Notes: generated by a model from the sequence alone, not told the origin. A stretch of DNA of 64,000 nt from Epiperipatus broadwayi (GCA_028023455.1 JAQFVV010006472.1:328501-392500); one strand, 5' to 3'; positions 12,306 through 24,119 are shown, counted from the stretch's first letter. Program-made: numbers and translations.

Positions 12306-13541
12306 GAGTTAGTAATCAGGCGGAATAGTAAAGGAAATAAACAAAAAGGACTGGAAATGGACTATGAGTCTAATATAATTATTTTGACGTAGGTGAAAAG
12401 CCTGAATTAGAATTTCGCTATTTAAAATGATGGATTGTTTTGTCAAATAATAATAACGGAGGCTTCGCAAAATAAAAGATTCTTTTTCTCCACGCACATA
12501 TTAATTAAGGAAATGTTCGTAAATAAACAGTTCAAATAAATAAAAATCAATAAAATCAAGTTAAATAAATGGGTCCAATTAAGGATTTAGAAATAATGTT
12601 TGTAGAATTAAATAAATGAATAAATAACGGAAATACATAAAATAAAAACAAGTTAAATAAATAAGTATAATATATCTGTAGAAAATAAATAAAATATTCG
12701 TAGTAAAATAAAATAGTTTTTGAATATACGCACGATAATATATAAGTTAAAGTAATGGGTTAAAGTAATATCGTAATATAAATAAATATGTAAATTGATG
12801 TCCATGATAGTTTAGAATAGTATTGTAAGTTAAATAAATATGTAAGATAATGTTCATGTGTATTTAAAATAATATTGTAGGATTAGTGATAAATAATATA
12901 AAGTCAATCTAAGTTATTAGGAGTGTATAAGGGTTCGAATCTAAAGGGATGAGGGTAGTATTGAAATAAGTTAGATAAGGATTAAGTTTAAAGCTCTCAA
13001 CTGGATAAATTCTAGTACCTGTAACGGATTGGCTGGGATCATTCCTCTTAAAAAAACACACTGGCAACAACCAGAGTAAGTCGTGAGTCACTTTTCGGGG
13101 GAGAATCCCCATATCTCGTACCTCATTTTCCAAAGCGTAAGTTGGAAATGGACAGTTGAAAATTCCTACCATTGTAGCTGCTTAGTTAAAGTCCGATCAA
13201 GAGAATCGGCTATTGTTTTCCAGGGTGTAAGTTGAAAATGGACAGTTGCAATTCCTGCCATTTGCAGCCACCTTTTTTTAGTCAAAGTCCGATCAAGAGA
13301 ATCGGCAGCCGAAGCTTCGTTTACAAAAGATCCCTGTGCCACAAATTTACTTTGTCCTCGTGGTCATTATCCAGGACGAACATTGTAAGCAATGTTACCA
13401 GCATACAAAGAAGAAAAGCATAATTGGAGATTGCCCTTAGCATAGAAAAGATAGGATACCAAAAAGCAAACTTAGAAATAATAATAAATTAAAATTTAAT
13501 GTTGTCAGAGATAAAATGGTCAAAAATGACGCATTTTACTC
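12306..13541 (+). other. non-coding internal region of LTR element
   Basis: No pol homology is seen on either strand. An AT-rich stretch at 12310-12900 contains many AAATAAATA runs. It is followed by a more balanced-composition stretch at 13000-13420 that holds a tandem duplication. Small ORFs on both strands in this stretch show no known motif. Confidence 0.6.
13130..13310 (+). repeat. tandem duplication of about 90 bp
   Basis: Two adjacent copies share GTAAGTTGGAAATGGACAG / GTAAGTTGAAAATGGACAG, ATTCCT-CCATT and GTCCGATCAAGAGAATCGGC. The second copy begins near 13225. The repeated unit ends in a small inverted repeat (CCGAT...ATCGG), so it could form a hairpin in the transcript. Confidence 0.75.
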
Positions 13542-13557
13542 TCAAAAGGAAGGGCGG
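13542..13557 (+). other. polypurine tract
   Basis: A purine run (AAAAGGAAGGG, then CGG) sits just before the 3' LTR. This is the expected place for the primer of plus-strand synthesis. Confidence 0.7.
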
Positions 13558-13562
13558 TGTAA

Positions 13563-15170
13563 TGTACCTATATTGATATAGGCACATATAATTTTTATCT
13601 AAAATTATTATTAAAGTAATCTTTCATAAAAGAAAAACATAAAATTAAATGTTGAAGAGTTTATTCAGTTTGTTTTAGAAAAAGATAGGAATAAAATAGT
13701 TTTTATTAGTATTCGTAAAAATATAAATATACAAATCTCTTTTCATTCAAGTTTAATTAAAGAAAAATAATGTTAAAACTAAAAAGTAAATTGTATTAAA
13801 AAAATATATGACCGTATATATGTGCGATTGTCAACAATAGAATAAATGTTATTATAAAGTTAAAGAAGATTTTTATTAAAAAACACGGCAATGGTTATTA
13901 ATTAAAATATAAAACAACATCTCTGCATGGCTATTACTAATTAAGCAATCTTCCAAAACACGTTTATCAAATGATTATCATTGGAATTTGATAACAGATC
14001 TTTGCCGGAGATATTAGAAAGACAACAAGGCGCAGGTATAAATAGACTTTTTTATCGGACAGTGAATCAGTTCACAAAGTTATTGAGAGAGTGCAGTTCG
14101 GAAATTAATTGAGTCAGCTAAGAAACAAAATGCAGTGCTGAGAAAATTTTGGAACGCACGTTCACCTCCATCCCAGATGTCCGAGAAAAGAGCAGATCTG
14201 CCTGTGAAATAATGTCAGCTTAACATCTTAGAAAATCTCCGTCAGTATCTATTTGTCTCCGATAGCAATAATCATGAAAATCAGGAAACTCAGCAAGGAA
14301 ACGTCCCAGCCGGCTGGTAAGCATTTATAATGGAAATATCCTCACCGAAAGCAGCCTCCAAAGAACAAAATTCTATGTCAACATTCAAAATCCTAGGTAA
14401 AACATTTGCTTATTTTCGTTATACTGTAATAGCCATTGCATTTCATTAATTCATGCGAATCCTCCAAGAGTCTAATTATATGAACTCGATATCATACATA
14501 AATGAACTATTGATGTGTGTGATTAAATTTCAAATGCTATGTAATACTTTAATATTATTATGGGTGTGTGCATGAGTTAATATGTGCGTGATCCTTATAT
14601 CAATATTATTAGTTAAATTAGATAAATACCAGTGTTTTGTTATGAAAGTAAACAAGAATATTTAAACTAGTTTAGAAATGTTAATTTAAAATATGCGAGT
14701 GTTTTATTAGAATTATAAAATGTTTAAATTTAGAAAATAAATGTTAGTTAATAAATTATCTTTAAAATTAAACTTTATTTGTCGGTCAATTCTTTTTATA
14801 AATTCTTTTTTTACAATTCTTTATCAAGTCTTTAACCACTAATTATGTATAATCTATTAGTGATCACAATCAGCTGAGCTAGTTGTGGATTTAGGCATTG
14901 AGTTAGTGGCCATTGCTTAAAGTGCATTATTTATTCATCCTTGAATAGATAGCTGGCGCCCATGTTTATACACAAACAAAAAAAGTGCTTTGAACTTGGT
15001 GTTGAACTCAACAGTCGAGAAAAAGTTATGTCCTGGAAAATGTAACGTTAGTTATATACTTTATAGCTCTTCGTTTGGGCATACATACTCTCCGAGTATG
15101 TTCTTCTCTGTTATGTTCTTCTCTGCCTAAGAGGCCGGTGTTTTGAATACTCATATTTGAACACAGTTCA
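13563..15170 (+). repeat. 3' LTR of non-autonomous LTR element
   Basis: Direct repeat of the block starting at 9577. It begins TGTACC and ends in CA next to a TA tract. It differs by about 2 percent, and by a 15-bp tandem duplication near 15100-15125 (TTCTCTGTTATG repeated) that explains its greater length. The TATA box and initiator are conserved. The low divergence suggests a fairly recent insertion. Confidence 0.9.
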
Positions 15171-15257
15171 ATATATATATATACACAAATATTGTAAAGA
15201 TTGGAAGGATTCATCCTTAGCATCGATTATAGTATCATATTTTTAAATAAGTATATA

Positions 15258-16131
15258 TATATTAATCATAATAAACATAATAAATATAATGGTAATAAAC
15301 TATTATAAACAGTCTTTCCATCCACAGAAATACTTTCAGTTAATTTCTTAAACCTGCCTCAACTGCCATTAAATTCAAAAAACAAAGTTAAAGCAAACAT
15401 CATCAACTCAAATCCCATAAATCCTGTATTTTGATATTAGCAGCTTGTTTATTTATTAAATGCATTTTATTCCTACTTATAAAAATTGCTACCTCAATTT
15501 TTCTTTTGTTGTGGTTTCTCTCTTTTTGAAGAATTTTCACACTTTTAATATCAAATTTAAATTTATATTTACATGTTTTTTCATCATCAAAGAAATTAAA
15601 TCACCATTATTTTTACTTTTTACATACTTATATAACAATTTGTGCTCCTATAATCTCTTTTCAATACTGCACCTTGATTCACCTATATATGATAACATAG
15701 ATTCACAAACAGTTTGATACACAACATTACTTTTCTGTTTGGCAAGTATATAAGCATGTAAAAAGTAGGAATAATCGTGATTTAGTAAATGCTTCAGTTT
15801 TCTTTGATAATAAAAAACCATGTAAATCTAAATTTAAATTTGATATTGAAAGTGTGAAAATTCTTCATGAATAGAAAAAGCATAATAAAAGAAAAATTTA
15901 GGAAGCAATTTTTATAAATAGGAATAAAATGCATTTAATAAATAGAAAAGCTGATAACATTAAAATACAGGATTCATGGGATTTGAGTTGAAGACATTTG
16001 ATTCTGCTTTGTTGATTGAATTTAATGGCAGTTGAGGCAGGTTTAAGAAATAACCAAAAGTACTGCAGATTGAAAGACTGTTTATAATAGTTTATTACTG
16101 GTATATTTATTATTTTTATTATGATTACAAT
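15258..16131. repeat. long inverted repeat (foldback element)
   Basis: The arms run from about 15258 to 15640 and, inverted, from about 15745 to 16131, leaving a loop of roughly 100 bp. Landmarks are ATAAACAGTCTTTC at 15313 opposite GAAAGACTGTTTAT at 16071, CCTGCCTCAACTGCCATT at 15353 opposite AATGGCAGTTGAGGCAGG, and TTTACATGTTTTT-type sequence next to the loop. Arms differ by scattered substitutions. No transposase is encoded, so this is a MITE-like or snap-back element, or a local inverted duplication. Confidence 0.85.
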
Positions 16132-16164
16132 CTTGTTCTAATTAACAAATATTTATGCCTTATA

Positions 16165-16191
16165 TTCTATATATATATATATATATATATA

Positions 16192-16258
<67 letters not shown>
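16165..16258. repeat. compound AT/AG microsatellite
   Basis: TA tracts flank the short palindromic spacer ATAGAATATA and run into a pure AG tract ending near 16258. Confidence 0.9.
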
Positions 16259-16259
<1 letters not shown>

Positions 16260-16264
<5 letters not shown>

Positions 16265-17531
16265 TTTCTTCTTTCTATTGTTAAGATTTGAATTGTCTAT
16301 TAGTGAAGGATAACAGTTGTTTTATTTTGAGGCATATATATATATATATATATTACTTATAAATATTACAATATATAAAATATAGTGGCTTTTTTAAGCT
16401 TGTGGCAAGAAAATGTTGTAAAAACTTTTTCCTTTGTTTATTTTTTAATGTGATTTCAAGTATTATTTTTTGTTATTGTTATCTTTTTTTCTCATGTTTA
16501 TTCACCTTCTTTTATGGTATATATGTTTATTTGTGATTCTGAAGTTTGGCAATGTTGATAATATATATAGTGAATAAAAAACTATATGAATTCTAAAAAT
16601 ATATAAATTTGTATTTAAAGTATTTATGTTTGAAATTATTAATCTCTAAAATATACTTACAAATATTAAAATGTATTTACATTATAAATTTGTTTATTTT
16701 ATATATCATAAACTGTTATACTTACATGGAACATATGTATATATTACTTTTTAACTATTGGAAAATATTAAGATTTTTTAAGATCAATATTTATGCTAAA
16801 AATAGTTGAAGTCAGTGTCACATAAAAGTGTAGTCTAGATGCCATAGAAACCAGGGGATTATTATTGACAATTGTCATTAGTAGGAGAATAATAAATTTT
16901 GTTAGCATCAGTTTTTTCATATATTTTTAACTGAAATAATTGAAAACTTTATCTGGGATCAGTTCTATTAAGGAATGGCCAAGTAGTGAGGGAAAATGTT
17001 ATCTGAAGAATTTAATTCATCTTGCTTATTTCTCTCCAATAATTACCATATATAGCAAGGAAGAGAAATTGTCAACAGGTATGCCTTTGAGGAGAAATAT
17101 CTATAAAAATAGATAGCTATTTCCAAATGAAAAATCAATTTAAGAGTTATCAAAAAGCATCTTAAATAATTGTATCATCTTCCATTGTTCATCTTGGCTT
17201 AACTAGGATAAAAATACTTCAAAAAAATCAACCTCAAATTGTTTAAATTCAAATGTGTTCATCATTAGAGGTCATCTGGCATGTTAAGAAAATTTACACA
17301 AGGATTATTGATTATTGATTATGATTATTGATGCTTCAGTCAACTGTCAATTTTCAAAAGAAATTATATTTAAAAAAGAAGAAACTAAATGGTAATCAAA
17401 CTGATTGTATTTTTTCTTATTTATTAAAGTGTACATATTTTATTTTCATTTTGATTTATCAAAAAAACAATACTACATTAGAAATCATTTACTTTTTTTT
17501 CTTTGTTTGTTTAACATATATATATATACAT
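16260..17531. other. AT-rich intergenic DNA
   Basis: No gene recognised. It contains a short TA tract at 16336-16353. Weak ORFs of up to 80 codons have simple, AT-driven composition. Confidence 0.5.
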
Positions 17532-19430
17532 TGTAACAGGAGAAAGATCTTTGAGATTTGCATATACTGACCCCAGGGGCGCCACTAGTCCGAAAATGAG
17601 AACTAGACATTTATTTTGGGGTGGACAGGATATGCGAATCAAAAGGCACCAAACTACACTCAGTGAGGAACAAGATATCTTAAGTATTATTTAGACAGTT
17701 GAGAAATCAAAGCACAAAGACAAACATCAGCCAAAGTAAGTTTAAACAATTTATTAATTTTATTAAAAGTTGTGCAATAGAGTGAAGACATCTAGCCACA
17801 AATATAAAAGTGACTTATGTTAACATATGCATATTTACCAGAGAGTGCACAAGAGTATGACAAACATGAAGACATAAAACATTTTGGCAGTAACATTATC
17901 TCACTTAAAATAGAAGAAATGTTTAAGAAAATATCTTCTTGCTGGCCAGTTGTAAAATTACAAAACAAACTTCAACTTTAGCTTCCTGAATCAGGGATAA
18001 TAAACAGTTACTGTTCCGTCAGAAATCAACGTAACCAGCGTGAACGTCCGAGCAGTAATATTCTAATTAATGTCATTAAAATGCCGCAGGACTGCTACAC
18101 ATAATACTACATTCAAAGTAAACATGGTTGATCTCACTTACAAGACAGCAAAAGATATTTGATTACAATCTTATGTAATCCAGAAAGAAATGACTACTTT
18201 CCAACAACCCGAAGAAATAACTTAACAAATAGCCAGCAAAAAGATTTTGTTGTTTGCACAAAAAGTGCAAACAAAACATGCTTAAAGATTCCTTATTTTA
18301 CAACTAAGGGCAGGTGAATAAATAAAAACTATGAAAACTGCCAATGCATTTTGCAATAGTTAATGAAATAATGAGGTATATATTAAACATATAAAATACA
18401 ATCTCCTAATGCACCCTCTGATAAATGAAAATTGCAAACAAACTTTAAATACTAGAAAAGAGTACATACAGATAATAAATAATTAAAAAAAACAGTCAAT
18501 GCCATTTTAAAACATATTTATCATTAGATTGAGCAGAGATTTAATTAAACACAATTTGTTTACCCTGGCTAGAATAGCAAAAAGTTTAGCTTACGGTAAG
18601 GCAGAGTTCTAGTGATTTAGTGACGAATGCACACTTTTGATAATAGTTCATCTTTCAGGTCCTTTGACAGAGGCAAGGTAGAGGAAGTGTTTATTTTAAA
18701 AGTTCATGGCATGACTGAAGGAGAGCTGGTAGGCGTGGGTTCGTCCTTTGTTTAAATTAGCCAGACATTCTATTGATGGCAAAACTCATAATGGTGGATT
18801 TTGACATCTTGCATAGCAACAAAGTTTGTCAATAATTATTTAAGTTTTTAGTAGGAATTAAATGTCTGAACAGCTACTCATAATGGTATCTCCTTGCAGG
18901 CCATAATCCAAGTGTGTATCTAATAATGAATCAATTCTCTCTCCAAAAATTTGCAGGCTATCTTTGCCTCTCTACATTTCCCATGAAAAACATTCATTAG
19001 TCTCTAATTCTATATCTCCTGCAGGGCAAATATTAATTTCCCGCTCAATCTAATTTAAGAATTCCAACCAGGGATTATTGTATCCAAAATAACAAATACA
19101 AAACTAAATCTCCGCTTTTAGACTTTTAGAATTAACTTTAAAAATGATTAAAAATAAAAGCAACAGGAATATATAATTACCAAGCTTTTTGATTAAAACA
19201 GGTGGTGAAAGTAAAGTATTTTTAAATCTATTTTATAAATAAAATAGTGACAGTAAACTATTCTAAATCAATTTTATAAACATTAAATAATCTATTTTAA
19301 AATATAAATGCAAAAATATAAATGTGTATAATAAAAAAAAATTTAGCATTAGACATTTAATGAAAATGAAGTTGTTTTCCCTTTTTAATTTTAGCAATAA
19401 AACCATTGAATTGGAAATCAATCTGGCTCA
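17532..19430 (-). repeat. 3' LTR of - strand gypsy element
   Basis: This block is directly repeated at 24120-26040. On the - strand it begins TGAGCC and ends GTTACA, so it has TG...CA ends. It is the downstream LTR because gag-pol reads leftward into it. Compared with its partner it lacks a small palindromic insertion (near 25012-25040 in the other copy). It is bounded on the left by a TA tract. The landmarks AACAGGAGAAAGATCTTTGAG and GGGGTGGACAGGATATG are shared. Confidence 0.9.
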
Positions 19431-19520
19431 ACTGCCTCAATACCTGATCAAAAAAAAAAAAAAAACTTCGTGTAACTTTCTTTTTTTTCCTTTTTTTTAA
19501 ATGTGTTAACCTCCCCCTTT
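19431..19520 (-). other. 3' non-coding region with polypurine tract
   Basis: On the - strand AAAGGGGGAGG (19510-19520) is a clear polypurine tract. However, 80 bp of A/T-homopolymer sequence separates it from the repeated LTR start. Either the true LTR begins at the tract and the other copy has lost this end, or simple-sequence DNA was inserted. Confidence 0.55.
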
Positions 19521-19595
19521 GCAAAATCCCAGCTGGACATTTGTTATATGTGTTAACTGCAATCAATCATTTTATTACATCTATGATAATTTTTG

Positions 19596-19859
19596 CTACT
19601 TACCTATCATTATTGATCCTTTGTTCAGCAGGTCTAAGACTATGGTCATTATAGGACCCCTGAATTCCAGACTCATCTTCCAGAAGAAAGGCATTCTGAC
19701 CATATTTTTTATAGTAAAAGGTACATCATATATCGGAAAAAAAAATTTGTATTGATGCCTTGTTGGATAGCTCACATGAGGTTTTCTGACAAAAACCCTA
19801 TCACCAGTATTGAATTGGCCAGGATTCCGGTTTGCATGCCTTATGCGCAATTCAGCCAT
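19596..19859 (-). pseudogene. gypsy integrase C-terminal domain
   Basis: The segment contains FNTGDRVFVRKPHVSYPTRH followed by a YDVPFTI block. This is the G-D-x-V start of the C-terminal DNA-binding domain of Ty3/gypsy integrases. It continues the pol reading after a short gap and frameshift from the catalytic core. The final portion is not clearly homologous. Confidence 0.75.
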
Positions 19860-19870
19860 GTGCTTTAATT

Positions 19871-20320
19871 TTATTCTAGCCTTTTCTCTGTCCCTCTCTC
19901 TCCACTAGGGTTATCACGATTGATGGGTAATGGAGCCTTGATAAGTATAGGAAATTTTTTTCCAAAATGCAGCCTAATGGGAGTAAACCCTGTGGACTCA
20001 TTTAACATCCAATTAATATAATTAACAACATTCTCAGCTTCTTTCACCCATTCTCTGTGGTTCTGGTTGACATACAACTGGAATAACTGGTTAAGCTCCC
20101 TCATAACCTGCTCACAGGGGTTAGATTGATGGTTGTGTATGGATGTTAATAAATGTTTTATATCCTGTTGCTGGAGCCAATGCTTCCACTGGTGTGATTT
20201 AAAGGGTGTTCCATGATCCGAGAGTATACATTGAGGCTTACCAATTCTAGGAATTTGCTGCTCTTGTAATACTTTGATAGTGCTTAAAGCATCAACCTTT
20301 CTTAATGGATAAGCTGTCAC
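19871..20320 (-). pseudogene. gypsy integrase core, second half
   Basis: This holds ILSDHGTPF, the block with the second catalytic Asp, and SIHNHQSNPCEQVMRELN, the block with the catalytic Glu. It continues with a WVKEAENVVNYINWMLNEST stretch typical of the end of the core. Integrase of this type joins element cDNA to host DNA. Triad residues two and three are therefore present. A one-base frameshift near 20330 separates it from the first half, whose reading would continue as FSKYVTAYPL. Confidence 0.85.
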
Positions 20321-20547
20321 ATATTTTGAAAATACATGACAACTAAGAACTGGTATCGCTGATATGCTGGTAATGGACCATAAAAGTCAATAGCTAGTAA
20401 CTCATTAGTATTCTGAGCTAGAATGGGTAGCAAGACTCCCATAAAATTTTTGTTTACGGGTTTCGTTCGTGAACATGTGTGGCAACTTCTGAGAACCGAT
20501 AAAATATTTGAGTACATCCCTGGCCAATAAAATAATTCTTGGAGCAC
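20317..20547 (-). pseudogene. gypsy integrase zinc finger and first Asp
   Basis: The reading includes ELFYWPGMYSNILSVLRSCHTCSRTK, with both cysteines (C-x-x-C) of the zinc domain. It continues with NELLAIDFYGPLP, the first catalytic Asp. The histidine half lies just upstream, in the same frame but beyond a TGA stop at 20548-20550. Confidence 0.85.
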
Positions 20548-21270
20548 TTACTCAACCTTATGCAGTCCAAAATGTCCATACAGACAATACACATATTCAA
20601 TTAAACGATTTCTAACCTTTTTAGGTATGAGGGTTCTCCAGGAACCTTCTTTTGCAGTAGCCTTGTATTGAAGGACACCGTCCTCAATACGATAAGCTCC
20701 TTCTTGTTGTTCTAACTTGGATAGGTCCATTAGTGAGGGATTCTTGGCTCCTTTCTTGTAGGCTACCATTGGAGCATAATCCAGATCGCTTGCCTGTATT
20801 TCTGGTAGTTTCCGTAAATCCTGTTCCACGGAATCATCGATAACCGATGTAATAGCAGCGATACTTAAGTTATCTGAGTTTAGGTGATGCAGTGAAAGAT
20901 CTACAGGGTGCCAACTTAAGACATCTGCCACAAAGTTATTCTTGCCAGGGTAATAGACCACTCTATGTTGAAATTTCTTCAAGATCAAGCTCCACCGAAT
21001 GAGCTGATCATTTGTCAGGTAACTATTATTCAGAAATTCCAAACATTTATGGTCAGTAATAACAACGATGTTTGAGCCCAGCAAGAATTGTTTGAACTTT
21101 CCGAAAGCCCATACAATGGCCAGAGCCTCCTTTTCAGTAGTCGTATAATTATTTTCAGCCTCTTTTAGGGTACGGCTACAAAAATATAATACCTTGTGAT
21201 GTTTCTGCTCATCAATTTGGAATAATACTACTCCCAATCCATGTCAGCTACTATCAGTTTGAATATAAAA
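20548..21270 (-). pseudogene. gypsy RNase H and connection
   Basis: RNase H digests the RNA strand during reverse transcription. Visible motifs are the TDSS block just before the first ATG (near 21258), CSRTLKEAENNYTTTEKEAL with the catalytic Glu, VVITDHKCLEFL with the catalytic Asp, and FVADVLSWHP where the family has A-D-x-L-S-R. The linker ends with YGHFGLHKVE, the histidine half of the integrase zinc domain. It is open for 229 codons and stopped by an in-frame TGA. Confidence 0.9.
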
Positions 21271-22293
21271 TGTTTGGGAAAAATCAGGGTAAGCCAGAAC
21301 TACTTGTTTCAGAAAATTCTTTTTGATGAGCCGAAACTCCTGCTCCTGTTGTGAACCCCAAAACCACTTTTAGTCCTTTCTTAATAACTGGACTAAGGAT
21401 GATGATTCTACAGCAAAATTTTCATAAAACCGGTGGTAAAAGTTGCAGAGACCTAAAAATTACCTCACCTGGTGTCTGTTAGCAGGTGTAGGGAAATGCT
21501 CAATTGCAGCTAATTTATCTGGATGGGGTTTAATACCATTCTTCCCAATTACAAAGCCCAAAAATGCCACTTCATCCATAGCTAAGTAACTTTTCTGCAA
21601 GTTGATTATGATATTTTTTGACTGCACTCGGTCAAAAATATCTCCACATGTTCCAAGTGCTCTTCAATATTTCTGGATGCAATAACCACATCATCCATGT
21701 ACATTACTATAATATTTTTAACCTTCTCTCACAGTATCTGATCCAAACACCTTAACAGCCTGGATCCACTGTTGATCAACCTGAACAGCATCCATTTAAA
21801 GACATATGTATACCCTTCATACTGAAACCAAGTATGTTGATGATCGGAGGGATGAAAAGGTATCTGCCAATAACTCAAAGTCAAGTCAAAACATACTAAA
21901 GACAGTTTTCCCTTGAAATCTAGCCAGAATTTTGGTTATTGTAGGAGGAATGTCTCTTTCAGGAATAGTGATAGCATTTAAACAGTGAGCATCCAAACAT
22001 ATTCTAGCCACCCCATCTTTCTTCTTTACTATCACCAAAGGGTTAATATAAGATGATGCTTATTTACTGATAACACCCATTTCAATCATCTGTTGTATCT
22101 CACTATCCACCTCGGCTTTATATTGAAATAGAATGAGGTAAGATCGACTTTGAAAATGGTTTTCTTTCTTTACTTTGATCCGATGAACATACCCTTCAAT
22201 AGCCTGAGGTCTATTAGAAAAAACCATGTGGTACTGCATCAACACCTGTGTTAAAAAAGATTGCTCTTTCCCCTTTAGTATGGACTGTTCCAC
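21271..22293 (-). pseudogene. gypsy reverse transcriptase, broken
   Basis: The N-terminal part is open (22293-22060). It includes EGYVHRIKVKK and VDSEIQQMIEMGVISK, the G-V-I approach to the polymerase fold. After a stop the frame continues INPLVIVKKKDGVARICLD. Further on, MYMDDVVIASRNIEEH near 21710-21660 carries the catalytic Y-x-D-D box intact. Several stops and at least one frameshift near 21890 disrupt the thumb and palm, so no active enzyme could be made. Confidence 0.88.
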
Positions 22294-22487
22294 CTTATTC
22301 TTTACTTCAGTGGTGTCTAAGACTGACTACATACATCGTATTTGTAAGGACTGATACTTTTTTAATCCCTCCAGGGGCATTATGCTTTCTCTACACTGAA
22401 ATATGCATTGACCTTAATCAAGCACACATTTATGCCGATAAAGAAAATTTGTTCCCACTATGACATCCTGTATCAACCTGGGCATTA

Positions 22488-23360
22488 TCAAAAGACTTGA
22501 TCCACTTCCATGTTTCCCAGATGAAGCTGGATCCAAACCTGCTTTGTTTCTACATTTGCCTTTTTACCATTAGCCAGTCTAACTTGCAGTCTCTTTAGAG
22601 GCAATGTATACAGGTGAGTTTGTTGTTTTAACTGTGAATAAAAGTGACTGGAAATCAGGGATATCTGACTCCCTGAATCAATTAAAGCCTGTGCTGTGAC
22701 GAATCCATTTTTTATAGTTATGATGGGACAAGTCTGGTTGGCTCCAACTAATGTCGGTTCATCTTTATCCACCACCACATTGGATACTGTTCCCCCATCT
22801 CCATCGAGTATGTTTTCCTTCTCTATTCTGTCCCTACTATAATCAATCTCTGTCAATAATGTTATTATTTCTTCTATACACATTTTATAATTACTCAACA
22901 TGGCTTGTTGTATCGCCACTGGCATATTGTTTCTTATTATTGAGATTATCTGGCTTTCTGGCAAAGACAATGCCGTCAATGACTTCAGTTTGGTGGCTTG
23001 ACTACAGAAAAACTGCATATAAGTTCCTCCGTCCCCTTTGCAATATGCTTGCTGCAAAACTCTTTTAAAGATGCAATATTGCTTCTCTTCACTCCTAAAT
23101 CTGTGCATGATGGTGTATCCATCCTCCCCAAATGTCTGTGGCATTACACTTAAAGTATGCCACCAATCTACGGCCACATAAGCCACTGCAATCTTTTCTT
23201 GTTCATTCCATTCATGAAACTGAAACACTTGTTGAAGGCTTTCAAGATGCACAGCTGGACTTTCCCAATTATCTGCCCTGAAAACTTTTATCTGGATCAA
23301 TCTGGTACCTTTAAGTTTACTTTGCCTATTTTCTACTTCCTTATAAATTTGCCCTCCCAT
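22488..23360 (-). pseudogene. gypsy Gag and protease
   Basis: The 290-codon ORF starts MGGQIYKEV. Residues from about 25 to 175 resemble the capsid part of Ty3/gypsy Gag, with a conserved YMQFFCSQATKLKSL block and the helical stretch ISIIRNNMPVAIQQAML. Near residue 225 ALIDSGSQISLIS is the aspartic protease active site (D-S-G). The nucleocapsid zinc knuckle (C-x2-C-x4-H-x4-C) expected between them is absent, so Gag and protease look fused by an internal deletion. The ORF ends before the reverse transcriptase, with stops in the 22300-22488 interval. Confidence 0.85.
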
Positions 23361-24119
23361 CTTGGCACTCTTTAACAGCTGATTTATTTATATATTTTTT
23401 TGCATTTATTGTCGGTCTTAGAAAACAATGCCTCTTACTATTTATTTAACACTAAGTTTGACAATCAGTCTAAAAGAAAAACGCTATTTAACTATTTATT
23501 TGTCACAAGAAAGATGACTTCCCCAATATTCATTTTGCTATTTTAAAATAAAACTTTAGCTATGAAAGCAAACACTGTTTACTGTTTATTAATTATTTCA
23601 TATGAAAAGACGAAGGAACTATATTTATTTTACAATATTTTTTTTGCTATTTTAAAATAAAAATTTAGTTACGAAAGCAAATGCTGTTTACTGTTTATTA
23701 ATTATTTCATATGAAAAGACGAACAAACTATTTTTATTTATTTTTTTTTAAATTTATCTAAAAATGAATATGGCACTACTTTCTATTTATTAATTATTTG
23801 TCATATGAAAAAGACGAACTATATATATTTAACTCTTCAAAAAAATTAACTCCGACAGACTTTTCAAAAAAATTAACTCCGACAGACTTTTTTAGAAAAT
23901 ACACTATTTATTGTTTATTTATTTATGTCATATGAAAAAGACGAAACCCCATTCTACCAAACTGCTCCAACAATACATGCAATAATTAACAAAAATCGAA
24001 CCTCTACTGACTAGATCTTGCCACTTACACCTGAAATCTTTCTCAACCATCTAAACAAAATCTCACATAGGTTTGAAAACTCAGAAGCTCCATGATGATG
24101 TGCCAAAATTTACTATATA
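23361..24119 (-). other. gypsy leader with repeat array and primer site
   Basis: This untranslated leader lies between the 5' LTR and gag. Next to the LTR, after 13 bp, the - strand reads TTGGCACATCATCATGG, a possible primer-binding site starting TGG. Most of the rest is a degenerate tandem repeat listed separately. Confidence 0.65.
23440..23950 (-). repeat. leader tandem repeats with CATATG palindrome
   Basis: About five degenerate units of 95-120 bp each carry, on the + strand, TTATTAATTATTTCATATGA followed by AAAGACGAA, near 23496, 23585, 23694, 23786 and 23912. Units two and three have the perfect 10-base palindrome TTCATATGAA. A separate 27-bp piece with core TTAACTCCGACAGAC occurs twice in direct tandem at 23843-23892. 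Confidence 0.75.

Noticed and set aside
22751-23068. 105-codon + strand ORF
   Set aside because: Antisense shadow of the gypsy Gag/protease ORF.
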